A DNA stretch of 64,000 bases from Fibrella forsythiae (GTDB taxonomy: Bacteria > Bacteroidota > Bacteroidia > Cytophagales > Spirosomataceae). This document shows positions 1 through 8,829 of this stretch, in pieces. The notes under the pieces were generated by a model. The model was not told where the DNA came from. It saw only the letters and a program-made list of their open reading frames with translations, and made no database searches. The stretch is from NCBI RefSeq assembly GCF_017353175.1, contig NZ_JAFMYW010000005.1, positions 186,001 to 250,000 on the forward strand. The letters run 5' to 3'. The position numbers were made by a program, and so were the translations under genes. How positions within the stretch are numbered: the first letter of the stretch is position 1; the number at the start of each line of letters is the position of its first letter.

Positions 1-762
1 GACATTGTCGATATGGCCACGGAATGTCCGGTCGGGGTAGGCTAGCAACTGAACATCAACTGCCTCGCCCTGTTTGATCTGCGGAATGTCCTGTTCATAC
101 ACATTGGCCATTACCCAGATACGTTGCAGGCTCGAAATCGTGTACAGCGGGTTCTGGTTATCAGACCGCAGGTCCTGACCTGTATTCACGTTCTTCTCAA
201 CGATATACCCCGAAATTGGCGCTTTCACCGTGAAGTAAGGCTGGCCGTTGTTCGCGTTGGCACCGCCATACACGCGTAGTACGTTCGTTGACCGGCCTAG
301 TTCTTCCTGGGCTTTCTTGAGGTTGTTCCGCGCTGTAATCAGGTCCGTTTGCGAAGCGAAACCGGCCTTATACTGCGCTTCGGTGTTCTTTACGGCCTGC
401 TGCGCTACTTCCAGATCTGCCTTATCGGCCTGGTAGTTGTTGACGTAGTTGGAGATATCGCCCGACCGGATTACGGCTAGATCCTGTCCTTTTTTCACGT
501 ATACACCCAACGTAACGTTGGCTTTTTCAACGTTACCCGACACGAGCGGAAAGACCCGAACCACGTTATCCTGATCGAAGGTGACGGTGCCATTAAGGAC
601 AAGTTCGTTCTCAGGATTCATGCGCCGCACCGAGTCGGTGAGGTAGCTGGCCGTTGAGTCAGCGTCGGACGTAGGTACGTTGGCGACCTTCTCATCTTTA
701 CTTCCGCATGCGGCCAATAAGCAAACGGCAAGAATTGGAAAAATTGACTGGACTGGTTTCAT
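1..762 (-). CDS. RND efflux periplasmic adaptor (HlyD/CusB-like), 3' end outside window
   Basis: Partial gene: it starts at 762 on the minus strand and runs off the left edge, so about 254 residues are visible. The N-terminus is a lipoprotein signal with lipobox LLAAC (Cys19), so the protein should be anchored in the membrane facing the periplasm. It continues with the beta-barrel and lipoyl start (VFPLVSGNVEKANV, then VKKGQDLAVI), an alpha-helical hairpin with an AEVAQQ-like repeat, and the returning lipoyl half (APISGYIVEKNVNTGQ). This is the membrane fusion protein that links an inner-membrane RND pump to TolC. Its partner is the TolC gene just upstream (870-2219, gap about 107 bases), and the RND gene is probably beyond the left edge. 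The CusB/CzcB type suggests metal efflux, but the substrate cannot be read from this fragment. Confidence 0.85.
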   Translation of the reverse strand, partial: MKPVQSIFPILAVCLLAACGSKDEKVANVPTSDADSTASYLTDSVRRMNPENELVLNGTVTFDQDNVVRVFPLVSGNVEKANVTLGVYVKKGQDLAVIRSGDISNYVNNYQADKADLEVAQQAVKNTEAQYKAGFASQTDLITARNNLKKAQEELGRSTNVLRVYGGANANNGQPYFTVKAPISGYIVEKNVNTGQDLRSDNQNPLYTISSLQRIWVMANVYEQDIPQIKQGEAVDVQLLAYPDRTFRGHIDNV

Positions 763-869
763 GAGACTGTCAATGAGTGGATTAGTGAATGAGCGGATGA
801 GTGAATGTTTAGACTGTGCATCAACGAATCATAGCGATCCAGGCATCCGCTCATTCACTAATCCAATGG

Positions 870-2219
870 TTAGAAAAATTTCGTATTCGTCACAAAATCA
901 AGCTGTTGTTGACTTTGAAAGACGTTATTAAGAAGATTGATGTGGTTAAGCTGTGCCTGTTGGTAGGTCCGTATCTTGTCCAGATAATCGAGCAAGCCGA
1001 TGTTGCGGGCATTATACGCTTTCGAGGCTTCAACGCTGATGTTCTGAATCCGATCCAGATAACCCGGCGGGCGGCTATTGACCTGTTCATAGTAGGCGTT
1101 CAACACGTCATAGGCGTTCAGTACATCGCTCTGTACTACCGCCTGCATGTTTTCGAGGCCAGCGCCGGCGTTTTTCGCCGTTAGCTCGGCGGCCCGAATT
1201 GCGCCCTGATTGCGGTTCCGAACGGGTAGATCGATACTCGCCTGTAAACCAAGAAAATTGGTATAGGCATTTCCGTAACGTTCGTAGAGCAGGCCGGTCA
1301 TCAGGTCTGGCGTGCGGCGTGCGCGTTCAAGGCTCAAACTGCGCTGGGCATTGGCAATCTGTTCCTGTGTCAGAGCCAGATCCGGCCGGTTGGTCAGGGC
1401 CGAATCCAGGGCAACACTAAGTGCCGGGGCTGGATTGGTTTGCTGAGGCAAAGCCGTAGGCAGAATAAACGTTGGGCTGGCCTGCCGCAACAGGATACGG
1501 AGGGTGGCCTGTTCATCGGCGATCTGATTCTTATAGTTGGAAATATTGGCTTGTAAATCGCGGTTCGCCACGTCGAGGCGCGTCACTTCATATGGCGCTG
1601 CGCCACCTGTTTGCAATGCAATCCGCGTTGATTCAACCAGACGCTGTTGCCGGGCCAACTCTTCCTGGAACAGATTCAGTGCCTGCAGATCATAATACAG
1701 GTTGGCGTAGGTGGTGTAGAGCTGATAGCGCAACGACCGCAGTACGTCGCGGAAAGCAATCTGCGCCAGTGACCGGTTACTCTCGGCCAGGGCAATCATT
1801 TTCGAACGTTTGCCAGCCAGCATTAGTACCTGTTGCAACTGAACGGCAAAATACCCGCTGTTGAAGGTCTGCTTTTCCAGGTCCGACTGCGAGGGAGTTC
1901 CCAGCGGCAGAATCTTGCCAGTGTTGGGGTTATACAGGTTGGTTTGAAACCACAGGTTTGGGTTCAGGCGTAAGCCTGCCTGGGTAATGGCTGCGCCGGC
2001 AATGTCGATCTGATAGCGCTGAGCCAGTAGTGAGTAATTACGGGCCAGAACCTGTTGTTCCAGATCGGGGAGGCTAATTCGAAGTGTGTCTGTAACCGAT
2101 GGAATGATGGGGGCAGCAGGGGCCTGAGGTTGAGCGTGTCCGAGCAGACAAGTGAAAAGAAGCAGGCCCAGCAATGAGTAATTCCATTGGCTAATGCGAG
2201 CTCCAACTGAACGATTCAT
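870..2219 (-). CDS. TolC-family outer-membrane efflux protein (CusC-like)
   Basis: About 449 residues. I chose the ATG at 2219 because it gives a clean signal peptide (MNRSVGARISQWNYSLLGLL..GHAQ). The upstream in-frame ATG at 2285 would put 22 polar residues in front of it. The mature protein shows the duplicated TolC fold: long amphipathic helices rich in Q, L and A (for example LTQEQIANAQRSLSLERARR) and short beta-strands (NLWFQTNLYNPN). This is the outer-membrane exit duct of a tripartite pump. It is the first visible gene of a minus-strand operon whose second gene is the adaptor at 1-762. A second, unrelated TolC lies at 9488. The substrate is unknown; heavy metals are the best guess from the neighbour. 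Confidence 0.85.
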   Translation of the reverse strand: MNRSVGARISQWNYSLLGLLLFTCLLGHAQPQAPAAPIIPSVTDTLRISLPDLEQQVLARNYSLLAQRYQIDIAGAAITQAGLRLNPNLWFQTNLYNPNTGKILPLGTPSQSDLEKQTFNSGYFAVQLQQVLMLAGKRSKMIALAESNRSLAQIAFRDVLRSLRYQLYTTYANLYYDLQALNLFQEELARQQRLVESTRIALQTGGAAPYEVTRLDVANRDLQANISNYKNQIADEQATLRILLRQASPTFILPTALPQQTNPAPALSVALDSALTNRPDLALTQEQIANAQRSLSLERARRTPDLMTGLLYERYGNAYTNFLGLQASIDLPVRNRNQGAIRAAELTAKNAGAGLENMQAVVQSDVLNAYDVLNAYYEQVNSRPPGYLDRIQNISVEASKAYNARNIGLLDYLDKIRTYQQAQLNHINLLNNVFQSQQQLDFVTNTKFF

Positions 2220-2436
2220 AAAAATGACTAGTCTATGAGTGGCACCAAACCAGACCATCAGTAATGCCCTGTTTGATGCCTGCAAGTAGCCTGCGTGTCG
2301 TTAATGTGTAATTAAATAGCTGTTAAGAGCATCTTAAACTCAAGGCGTGTTGTATTTGTACTCTTTTAATGTGGAGTTCACATGTCTTTAATGCTCTATA
2401 AATACTTTCGTGGCTGAAGATTATACTTACTCATTC

Positions 2437-3855
2437 ATGCACAGAACCAGGGCTCAGTATTGCCGTATATGCTTATCAGTTATTGTACTCCTTGTTGGCT
2501 TGGCCACGGATTTACAGGCACAGAAAGACAATAACAATAATTACCTGGATTCATCGCAGGCCTGGAGTTTGCACTATCAGTTTACAACGATTGCTCAGGG
2601 GCATACCAGTTTTCGAGGAGCTGGGTACGTTGGGCGCAACACACTGAGTGCCCAACCAGATACGGCTCTGTCTGTCACTACCACTCTTTTCGTGGGCCGC
2701 AAGTTGTGGAAAGGTGCCGCTATGTACGCTAACCCTGAAATTGCTGGTGGTGTGGGCGTTGGGCATCGAGATGTAGCTGAACCGTATAATGCAGGTCTAT
2801 ACAGCGCGGCCGTTGGCATTGCCGGTTTCCCCAATGGCGAGAGTTTTCGGATCGGTAGCCCGAAACCGGCGGTGTATATGGCCCGGTTCTTCGTTGAACA
2901 GGTTTTTGCCTTAAAAGACGCTCAGCCGGAAGACATTGAGTCAGAAGCAAACCATGTGAAGCAGCGCCGTCCTGATTCGCGGGTGGTTATTACGGCCGGG
3001 AAATTCTCGATTGCCGATATTTTTGATAATAACCGGTTCTCTCACGACCCCAGAACGCAGTTTTTCAACTGGTCATTAATGAGCTATGGTGCCTGGGATT
3101 ACCCGGCCAATACGCGGGGCTATACCTGGGGATTGGCTGTAGAATACGTTCGTCCGGCCTATGAGGTGCGGGTAGCGTATAGCCTGATGCCCAAAATGGC
3201 CAATGGGAACGTGCTCGACTGGAATATCAGCCAATCGGGCGGGTTAACCGTTGAGCTCGAAAGCCGATACCACCTGCTGGAACAGCCCGGAACGGTTCGG
3301 TTACTGGCGTTTAGAAATACATCGAAAGCGCCTGCCTACCAGGATGCTACCCAGCGGCTGCTGAATGGCACCTATGATACGTCGTTTCCGTATATCTTGA
3401 GCGGCGAGCAATACGGTGGCGTGAAATATGGGCTTGGCGTGAGCCTTGAACAGCCTATTGCCAAAAACAGTGGCTTGTTTGCCCGCGCCAGCTGGAATGA
3501 TGGTAAAACGGCTACCTGGGCGTTCACCGAAATTGACCGGAGTGTATCTGCCGGTGCGTTTATAGCGGGCGGTCGTTGGGGCCGACCAGAAGATGCCATC
3601 GGTATAGCTGCTGTAGTTAATGGCCTGTCGCCCAGCCATGCTGCCTTTTTTAACGCAGGCGGTATCGGGTTCATGATTGGCGATGGCCGGTTGCCGAATT
3701 ATAAGACGGAACAGATTCTGGAAGCTTTTTACAAGACCCGCCTTACCCGTGCCCTCTTTCTGACCGCCGATTACCAGTTGGTCGCCAACCCCGGCTATAA
3801 CGGCGATCGCGGTCCGGTGAATCTGTTTGCGCTACGTACCCACGTGGAGTTTTGA
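2437..3855 (+). CDS. OprB-family carbohydrate porin
   Basis: About 472 residues counted from the ATG at 2437, which gives a signal peptide (MHRTRAQYCRICLSVIVLLV...DLQAQ). An in-frame ATG nine codons earlier is possible. Family marks are the region SIADIFDNNRFSHDPRTQFF in the middle, alternating beta-strands throughout, and the end ADYQLVANPGYNGDRGPVNL followed by a terminal FALRTHVEF with C-terminal Phe, as expected for an outer-membrane barrel. OprB proteins allow sugars to diffuse through the outer membrane; some relatives pass other small solutes. It is a single gene, divergent from the TolC/adaptor operon, and it ends in a shared bidirectional terminator at 3904. There is no sugar-utilisation gene beside it, so the substrate is open. 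Confidence 0.85.
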   Translation: MHRTRAQYCRICLSVIVLLVGLATDLQAQKDNNNNYLDSSQAWSLHYQFTTIAQGHTSFRGAGYVGRNTLSAQPDTALSVTTTLFVGRKLWKGAAMYANPEIAGGVGVGHRDVAEPYNAGLYSAAVGIAGFPNGESFRIGSPKPAVYMARFFVEQVFALKDAQPEDIESEANHVKQRRPDSRVVITAGKFSIADIFDNNRFSHDPRTQFFNWSLMSYGAWDYPANTRGYTWGLAVEYVRPAYEVRVAYSLMPKMANGNVLDWNISQSGGLTVELESRYHLLEQPGTVRLLAFRNTSKAPAYQDATQRLLNGTYDTSFPYILSGEQYGGVKYGLGVSLEQPIAKNSGLFARASWNDGKTATWAFTEIDRSVSAGAFIAGGRWGRPEDAIGIAAVVNGLSPSHAAFFNAGGIGFMIGDGRLPNYKTEQILEAFYKTRLTRALFLTADYQLVANPGYNGDRGPVNLFALRTHVEF

Positions 3856-3903
3856 CAGGTACGTTGTTATTGGTCCAGATGAAATATTGAGTACATCATC
3901 AAC

Positions 3904-3937
3904 AAAAATGCCCAGCCATTTCTGGCTGGGCATTTTT
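3904..3937. terminator. Bidirectional rho-independent terminator
   Basis: Perfect 15-bp inverted repeat (3904-3918 and 3923-3937) with loop TTTC. The stem is GC-rich (TGCCCAGCCA) and flanked by A5 on the left and T5 on the right, so it can terminate both the porin gene (plus) and the sdhCAB operon (minus), which converge here. Confidence 0.9.
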
Positions 3938-3958
3938 AATAGAAGACAAATCGAAAGT

Positions 3959-4711
3959 CTAAATGGCTTGCGATGTAACTTTTGAACCCAGGTATTCGCG
4001 GTTTAGGCGAGCGATGTGGTCGAGAGAGATCGATTTGGGGCATTCTACCGAGCAGGCACCAGTGAATGAGCAAGCGCCAAAACCTTCGGCGTCCATCTGA
4101 GCCACCATCTTCTCGGCGCGAAGGCTGGCTTCGGCTTGTCCCTGTGGTAATACCGCAAGGTGTGATACTTTAGCGGCAACGAACAGCATGGCTGATGCAT
4201 TTTTGCAGGCAGCTACGCAGGCACCGCACCCAATGCACTGAGCTGCGTCCATGGCTTCATCAGCAATGGGGCGGGGAATCAGTGTTTCGTTGGCATCGCG
4301 GGCTGAACCGGTATTCACCGATACGTACCCACCCGCCTGAACCACCCGGTCAAATGCCGACCGGTCGACCATCAGATCTTTAATCACCGGGAAAGCGCGG
4401 GCCCGCCAGGGTTCAACTACGATGGTGTCGCCATCGCTGAACGAACGCATATGCAACTGACAGGTAGTTGCTCCCGTTTGTGGTCCGTGTGCCCGGCCGT
4501 TAATGTACATCGAGCACATACCGCAGATACCCTCGCGGCAATCGTGGTCGAAGGCAATCATTTCTTCGCCTTTCATAGTTAGCTCGCCGTTCAGCACGTC
4601 GATCATTTCCAGAAAAGACATATCAGGAGAGACGTTATCCAATTGATAGTCAACGAGTTTGCCCTGGGCGTTACCGTTGCGTTGTCTCCAGACTTTAAGG
4701 TTAACTTTCAT
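3959..4711 (-). CDS. sdhB: Succinate dehydrogenase/fumarate reductase iron-sulfur subunit
   Basis: 250 residues, full length. It passes electrons from the flavoprotein to the quinone-binding cytochrome b in complex II. Residues 1-100 form the plant-type ferredoxin domain with Cys58, Cys63, Cys66 and Cys84 for the [2Fe-2S] centre ([10 protein letters not shown]). Cys159, 162, 165 and 169 ([12 protein letters not shown]), with Cys214, 220 and 224 (GACSVECPK), hold the [4Fe-4S] and [3Fe-4S] centres. It is the last gene of sdhCAB. The order C-A-B and the single cytochrome subunit fit the class B enzymes of Bacteroidota and Epsilonproteobacteria. It is separated from sdhA by a heptad hairpin rather than by a promoter. 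Sequence alone does not settle whether the cell runs it as dehydrogenase or reductase; an aerobic oxidative role is likely. Confidence 0.96.
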   Translation of the reverse strand: MKVNLKVWRQRNGNAQGKLVDYQLDNVSPDMSFLEMIDVLNGELTMKGEEMIAFDHDCREGICGMCSMYINGRAHGPQTGATTCQLHMRSFSDGDTIVVEPWRARAFPVIKDLMVDRSAFDRVVQAGGYVSVNTGSARDANETLIPRPIADEAMDAAQCIGCGACVAACKNASAMLFVAAKVSHLAVLPQGQAEASLRAEKMVAQMDAEGFGACSFTGACSVECPKSISLDHIARLNREYLGSKVTSQAI

Positions 4712-4715
4712 TTTT

Positions 4716-4804
4716 AAAAATGTCTTCTGTCTTCTGTCTTCTGTTGCGCTGCTAACCCAAAGTTCGGTACGTTAGCAGCGCAACAGAAGACAGAAGACAT
4801 TTTT
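4716..4804. repeat. Heptad-arm intergenic hairpin, copy 1 (sdhA/sdhB)
   Basis: Long inverted repeat filling the sdhA-sdhB spacer. The left arm (4716-4755) has AAAAATGT, then tandem CTTCTGT units, then TTGCGCTGCTAAC. The loop contains GGTACGT. The right arm (4771-4804) is complementary but carries two heptad units where the left has three. The core TGCGCTGCTAA..TTAGCAGCGCA is almost identical to that of the hairpin at 29556-29651. It lies inside an operon, so termination is unlikely to be its role; RNA processing or stability is possible. Confidence 0.85.
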
Positions 4805-4810
4805 AACTTA

Positions 4811-6754
4811 TTACTTGTAGCTACGCTGGGTGAGTTTGACGTTTTCGAACACGAGTTCCTCTTTGTGAAGCACTTCGGGCTTGTTTTCGCCTTTATATTC
4901 CCAGGCGGCTACATACGCGAATTCGGCATCGTTACGGAGTGCCTCGCCATCTGGCGTTTGGTATTCCTCGCGGAAGTGGCCGCCACACGATTCCTCACGT
5001 GCCAGCGCATCGTCGACCATCAGTTCGCCAAGCTCAATAAAGTCAGCCACACGGCCGGCGTTCTCAAGTGCCTGGTTCATTTCTTCATTCTCGCCAACTA
5101 CCCGAACGTTCTGCCAGAAATCAGCTTTCAGCGCCTGAATCATTTTCTTGGCCTTGGCCAGTCCTTCGGCCGTACGCGACATACCGCAGTATTCCCACAT
5201 GATATGCCCCAACTCCTTGTGGTAGGTGTCTACGGGCTTGGTGCCTTTCGTGTTCAGGAACCGATCGATCGTGTGTTTCACATTCGCTTCGGCTTCTTTA
5301 AAGGCAGGGTTATCAACCGACACTTTATCAGCGGGACCGATTGTAGCCAGGTAATCACCGAGTGTATAAGGAATAACGAAATAACCATCAGCCAGCCCTT
5401 GCATCAGCGCCGAAGCACCTAAGCGGTTTGCGCCGTGATCGGAGAAATTGGCCTCGCCCAGTGCGTAAAGACCAGGAATTGACGTCATCAGGTTGTAATC
5501 GACCCACAGGCCACCCATCGTATAGTGAACGGCAGGGTAGATCATCATTGGCGTTTCGTACGGATTGTCGTCGACAATCTTTTCGTACATCTCGAACAGG
5601 TTACCGTATTTAGCTTCGATGGTTTTCTGACCGTCGCGCTTGATGGCATCGGCAAAATCAAGGTACACGGCCAGCCCCGTTGAGGCTACACCACGGCCTT
5701 CGTCGCACATGTTCTTAGCGTTACGTGAGGCCACGTCGCGGGGAACAAGGTTACCAAAAGCAGGGTAGCGGCGTTCCAGGAAGTAATCGCGGTCTTCTTC
5801 TTTCAGGTCAGTCGCTTTCAACTGACCCTTCCGGATTTTCTCGGCATCTTCCTTGGTTTTGGGCACCCAAACCCGGCCGTCGTTCCGCAATGATTCCGAC
5901 ATCAGCGTCAGCTTCGACTGGTAATCGCCTTTAACCGGGATACAGGTCGGGTGAATCTGCGTGAAGCAGGGGTTGCCGAAGAAAGCCCCTTTCTTGTGTG
6001 CCCGCCAGGCGGCCGTTACGTTCGAGCCCATTGCGTTGGTGCTCAGGTAGAATACGTTACCGTAACCACCCGTACACAGTAACACGGCGTGGGCTGCGTG
6101 CGACTCGATTTTACCCGTTACCAGGTTACGCGTTACAATACCACGGGCTTTGCCGTCCTGAACCACCACATCGAGCATTTCGGTGCGAGGATACATTTTC
6201 ACTTTTCCGTTGGCGATCTGCCGGCTCAGGGCCGAATAGGCACCTAACAACAGTTGCTGACCGGTTTGGCCCCGTGCGTAGAACGTGCGGGATACCTGCG
6301 CGCCGCCGAATGAGCGGTTGGCCAGCAAGCCGCCGTATTCGCGGGCAAAGGGAACGCCCTGCGCCACACACTGGTCAATAATGTTGACGCTCACCTCGGC
6401 CAGGCGATACACGTTCCCCTCACGGGCACGGTAGTCACCACCTTTAACGGTGTCGTAGAACAGACGGAAAATGGAATCGCCATCGTTCTGGTAATTCTTG
6501 GCGGCGTTAATACCACCCTGCGCGGCAATACTGTGGGCGCGGCGGGGGCTATCCTGGAAACAGAACGCTTTCACGTTGTAGCCCAACTCGGCTAGTGATG
6601 CAGCAGCCGACGCACCGGCCAGGCCGGTGCCTACCACGATAACGTCGTATTTGCGTTTGTTGGCCGGGTTTACCAGCTTAAGACCAAACTTGTGCCGTGA
6701 CCATTTTTCGGCCAACGGCCCTTCCGGAATTTTTGACTCTAAGTTCATAGACAA
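4811..6754 (-). CDS. sdhA: Succinate dehydrogenase/fumarate reductase flavoprotein subunit
   Basis: 647 residues, full length for the Bacteroidota type. It oxidises succinate to fumarate (or the reverse) with covalently bound FAD on the cytoplasmic face of the membrane. Visible are the Rossmann motif [15 protein letters not shown] (about 40-54), the FAD-attachment segment with His74 ([14 protein letters not shown]), and the substrate region [20 protein letters not shown] with [20 protein letters not shown] (catalytic Arg). The helical and C-terminal domains follow, with the family end RRAHS..FREEYQT. The start is fixed by the short 19-base gap to sdhC. It sits in the middle of sdhC-sdhA-sdhB. 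Confidence 0.97.
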   Translation of the reverse strand: MSMNLESKIPEGPLAEKWSRHKFGLKLVNPANKRKYDVIVVGTGLAGASAAASLAELGYNVKAFCFQDSPRRAHSIAAQGGINAAKNYQNDGDSIFRLFYDTVKGGDYRAREGNVYRLAEVSVNIIDQCVAQGVPFAREYGGLLANRSFGGAQVSRTFYARGQTGQQLLLGAYSALSRQIANGKVKMYPRTEMLDVVVQDGKARGIVTRNLVTGKIESHAAHAVLLCTGGYGNVFYLSTNAMGSNVTAAWRAHKKGAFFGNPCFTQIHPTCIPVKGDYQSKLTLMSESLRNDGRVWVPKTKEDAEKIRKGQLKATDLKEEDRDYFLERRYPAFGNLVPRDVASRNAKNMCDEGRGVASTGLAVYLDFADAIKRDGQKTIEAKYGNLFEMYEKIVDDNPYETPMMIYPAVHYTMGGLWVDYNLMTSIPGLYALGEANFSDHGANRLGASALMQGLADGYFVIPYTLGDYLATIGPADKVSVDNPAFKEAEANVKHTIDRFLNTKGTKPVDTYHKELGHIMWEYCGMSRTAEGLAKAKKMIQALKADFWQNVRVVGENEEMNQALENAGRVADFIELGELMVDDALAREESCGGHFREEYQTPDGEALRNDAEFAYVAAWEYKGENKPEVLHKEELVFENVKLTQRSYK

Positions 6755-6773
6755 TCGTTGTTAGGAAAGCTAC

Positions 6774-7472
6774 TTATCCGATTATACCTACGTGTTTGAG
6801 GAACATGTATACCGGCATGGCTGCAAATAGTGCCGGAATGAGAATGGCAAAAACATAAACGCCTAAGAATTCAAGCAGCGGCGTGTATTTCTTGTGGCGA
6901 AGCCCCATTGTCTGGAATCCGCTCTTGAAACCATGAACCAGGTGGAAACCCAGTGCTGCCATTGACAGTACGTAAATGGCTACATACCACCATTGCGAAA
7001 AGGCAGCTACTACCGTCTTATACAGGTCTTTATACTCCTTGCCATCATACTCGGCCATGGGTACGCTGCCAAAGTGCATTTCGTACCAGAACGTCCGCAT
7101 ATGAAGAACAATAAAGATGAGCAGAATGGTACCCAGAATACCCATATTTCGCGACGACCAGGGGCTGTTGGCTTCTGGCTTGGTGTAGGCATACTTTACT
7201 GGGCGTGATGCCTGGTTGTGGCGCGTCAGAATGAGGGCCATCAGGGCATGAACGATAATCGACGTGTAGAGCAGGTAGGAAACCGTCATGATCACCGGGT
7301 TATGGGTCATGAAGTAACTATACTCGTTGAAGGCCCGGCCTTCGTCACCTTTGAAAAGCTGAAGATTGCCCGCAACGTGAACAATCAGAAACGTACACAG
7401 AAACAGGCCAGTGAGCGACATAATCACTTTCCGGCCAAGCGAACTGGCTAACGTTTGGGTTACCCAAGACAT
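6774..7472 (-). CDS. sdhC: Succinate dehydrogenase cytochrome b subunit (class B)
   Basis: 232 residues with five hydrophobic membrane helices. It anchors SdhAB to the inner membrane, binds haem b and reduces menaquinone. Candidate haem ligands are the histidines in LIVHVAGN, IIVHALMA, IVLHMRTFW and GFHLVHGFK, consistent with the di-haem single-subunit cytochrome known from class B enzymes. There is no sdhD gene, and none is expected in this class. It is the first gene of the operon, reading away from a candidate promoter at 7557-7587, with an 84-base leader before the ATG at 7472. Confidence 0.94.
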   Translation of the reverse strand: MSWVTQTLASSLGRKVIMSLTGLFLCTFLIVHVAGNLQLFKGDEGRAFNEYSYFMTHNPVIMTVSYLLYTSIIVHALMALILTRHNQASRPVKYAYTKPEANSPWSSRNMGILGTILLIFIVLHMRTFWYEMHFGSVPMAEYDGKEYKDLYKTVVAAFSQWWYVAIYVLSMAALGFHLVHGFKSGFQTMGLRHKKYTPLLEFLGVYVFAILIPALFAAMPVYMFLKHVGIIG

Positions 7473-7556
7473 AGATTGATTGGCAGAGATAAACAGTTGA
7501 AAAACAACAAAACAAGTCTTTCTTTTTGGCTAAAATGTAGCCTCAGAATGACCGCG

Positions 7557-7587
7557 TAAAAGTACTGCCCGATGGATACGCAAACAA
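7557..7587 (-). promoter_or_regulatory. Candidate Bacteroidota promoter for sdhCAB
   Basis: On the minus strand, TTG (7585-7587), a 20-base spacer, then TACTTTTA (7557-7564). This matches the Bacteroidota pattern TTG-N19-21-TAnnTTTG except at the last base. It would place transcription start roughly 75-80 bases before the sdhC ATG. It is a pattern match only. Confidence 0.4.
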
Positions 7588-7781
7588 GGTAGACACTTGT
7601 TTTTTGGCGCAGGTACGTCCTTTTACCGGATGTTCGCTGGCCAACTGTCAAACAGGTTTGTTTCGGTCGGGTAGAGTTAAGATGGGTTGGCGCAGATAAT
7701 CTACTGATATGCTGCTGAAGTTGTAGGCAAACCGTAACCTATTTTTCTGACAGCCAGTGTAGTTAATGGTCTGGTAGTTGC

Positions 7782-7812
7782 TTGCAATTATGGTATAGAA
7801 GAGCTATATTTA
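7782..7812 (+). promoter_or_regulatory. Candidate promoter for the 7889 gene
   Basis: TTG (7782-7784), a 20-base spacer, and TATATTTA (7805-7812), close to the Bacteroidota consensus. The implied leader of about 70 bases contains the terminator-like hairpin at 7849-7882. Confidence 0.4.
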
Positions 7813-7848
7813 CTCTACTGTTTCAGTAAACTAACAACACAGATGAAC

Positions 7849-7882
7849 GCCGGTCACCCATGCGGTGAGCACCGGCTTTTTT
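7849..7882 (+). terminator. Terminator-like hairpin in the leader (possible attenuator)
   Basis: Stem GCCGGT (7849-7854) with ACCGGC (7871-7876), extended by CACC (7855-7858) with GGTG (7864-7867) across a 3-base bulge, followed by T6 (7877-7882). It has the shape of an intrinsic terminator but ends only six bases before the ATG at 7889. There is no plus-strand gene upstream for it to terminate. It could be an attenuator for the next gene or the 3' end of a short RNA. Confidence 0.55.
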
Positions 7883-7888
7883 GCGCTT

Positions 7889-8587
7889 ATGGCACGTACC
7901 AAATATCATCCTGCACAGCTTCAGATTGATTTTCTGGCCAACTTCCGCCAGATGCTCGTCAGCCTGGGTAATGCCGATAACCTTCCGCAGAACGAAGCAC
8001 TCTTTGTTCGCCTGACAGACCAGTGGGAAAGCAAGCAGGTATTACCCGCTGATTTGCTGTTTCAGAAGAGCCCGATTGAAGCGGTGGTATACCGCCTTCA
8101 GAAAGAAGATCAGGCCTCAGGCGAACATCAACTGCGCTTCCCGATTGATCTGATTGCCGGTGAGTTACGCGGCACGCCGGGCCTTACCGGCTTTTCGGCC
8201 AAGTTTAAGGAGCAGGGCTGGATTATTCTGCCTGCCGAACTCTCGGGTATGTACAAGAACCTGTTCCTGAATATTCTGGCGGCGTCTATTGGCCTGGAAC
8301 ATCAGTACCCCAATCGTCGTGAGTTGCTGGCCGAGGCCGAAAAGGTAGCACTGGCGTCATTACTGCCCGAGACCGAAATGAAAAAGTTCTTCGGCATTAA
8401 GCTGTCGCGTTTCCCCGATTCGTTCCGGAGCGAGGTATCCAACTACTTCAATTTACCGTTCGACTATATCCTGAAACGGGCCCAGCATATGGGCGCCGTT
8501 ACGGCCGAGGCCGTAGAGGAAGCGGCCAATCCACGCAGTGTTCGGCCAACTACACTGCGTAAACCCGTCAGTTCGCGAGCCGCCTAG
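7889..8587 (+). CDS. Hypothetical protein, faint ImmA/IrrE-like C-terminal pattern
   Basis: About 232 residues from the ATG at 7889 (MARTKYHPAQLQ). An in-frame GTG at 7865 exists but lies inside the leader hairpin. It is soluble, with no signal peptide or membrane helix. I do not recognise the family. The second half (RELLAEAEKVALASLLPETE, then a helical SNYFNLPFDYILKRAQHMG) resembles the EANxFAAxLLMP helix and the following helix pair of ImmA/IrrE-type metallopeptidases. The HExxH zinc motif is absent, so any such relationship would be to a non-catalytic form. The tail is basic and low in complexity (RSVRPTTLRKPVSSRAA). It stands alone, with its own promoter candidate and a strong terminator at 8624. 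Confidence 0.75.
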   Translation: MARTKYHPAQLQIDFLANFRQMLVSLGNADNLPQNEALFVRLTDQWESKQVLPADLLFQKSPIEAVVYRLQKEDQASGEHQLRFPIDLIAGELRGTPGLTGFSAKFKEQGWIILPAELSGMYKNLFLNILAASIGLEHQYPNRRELLAEAEKVALASLLPETEMKKFFGIKLSRFPDSFRSEVSNYFNLPFDYILKRAQHMGAVTAEAVEEAANPRSVRPTTLRKPVSSRAA

Positions 8588-8623
8588 CTGCCGCGCATGT
8601 AATCAGTTATTTAGACCGCATAT

Positions 8624-8659
8624 GTAAAAAGGAGGACCTGTTTAGATCCTCCTTTTTAC
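8624..8659 (+). terminator. Rho-independent terminator
   Basis: Perfect 13-bp stem (8624-8636 and 8647-8659; GTAAAAAGGAGGA and its complement) with a 10-base loop. The right arm contains T5. It lies 37 bases after the stop of the 7889 gene and insulates it from the pump operon. Confidence 0.85.
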
Positions 8660-8780
8660 GTTTGTGCCGGTCCTGAATTCGCTCCCAGCTGACAGCCTAC
8701 CTGCACTGAAAATGAGCTTTCTGTGACCCCGTTTGGTACTAATCAGAGACGTAATTTACCTGAAGAAGGAATTTTCAAAA

Positions 8781-8820
8781 AACTGAGGAAACTTCAAACT
8801 TTCTGATAGTTTCCTCAGTT
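8781..8820. promoter_or_regulatory. Inverted repeat upstream of tetR-like gene, likely operator
   Basis: Perfect 13-bp arms AACTGAGGAAACT (8781-8793) and AGTTTCCTCAGTT (8808-8820) separated by 14 bases, ending nine bases before the TetR-type regulator's ATG. Position and symmetry suit autoregulation of the pump operon by that repressor. An RNA hairpin is the alternative reading. Confidence 0.55.
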
Positions 8821-8829
8821 CCGGGTGCA

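Noticed and set aside
248-436. Open frame antisense to the adaptor gene
   Set aside because: It lies within a well-supported gene on the other strand and has no family features.
7843-7929. A 28-codon leader ORF overlapping the 7889 gene start
   Set aside because: It runs through the hairpin, and its composition (MNAGHPCGEHRLFCAYG) is unremarkable; chance is likelier.
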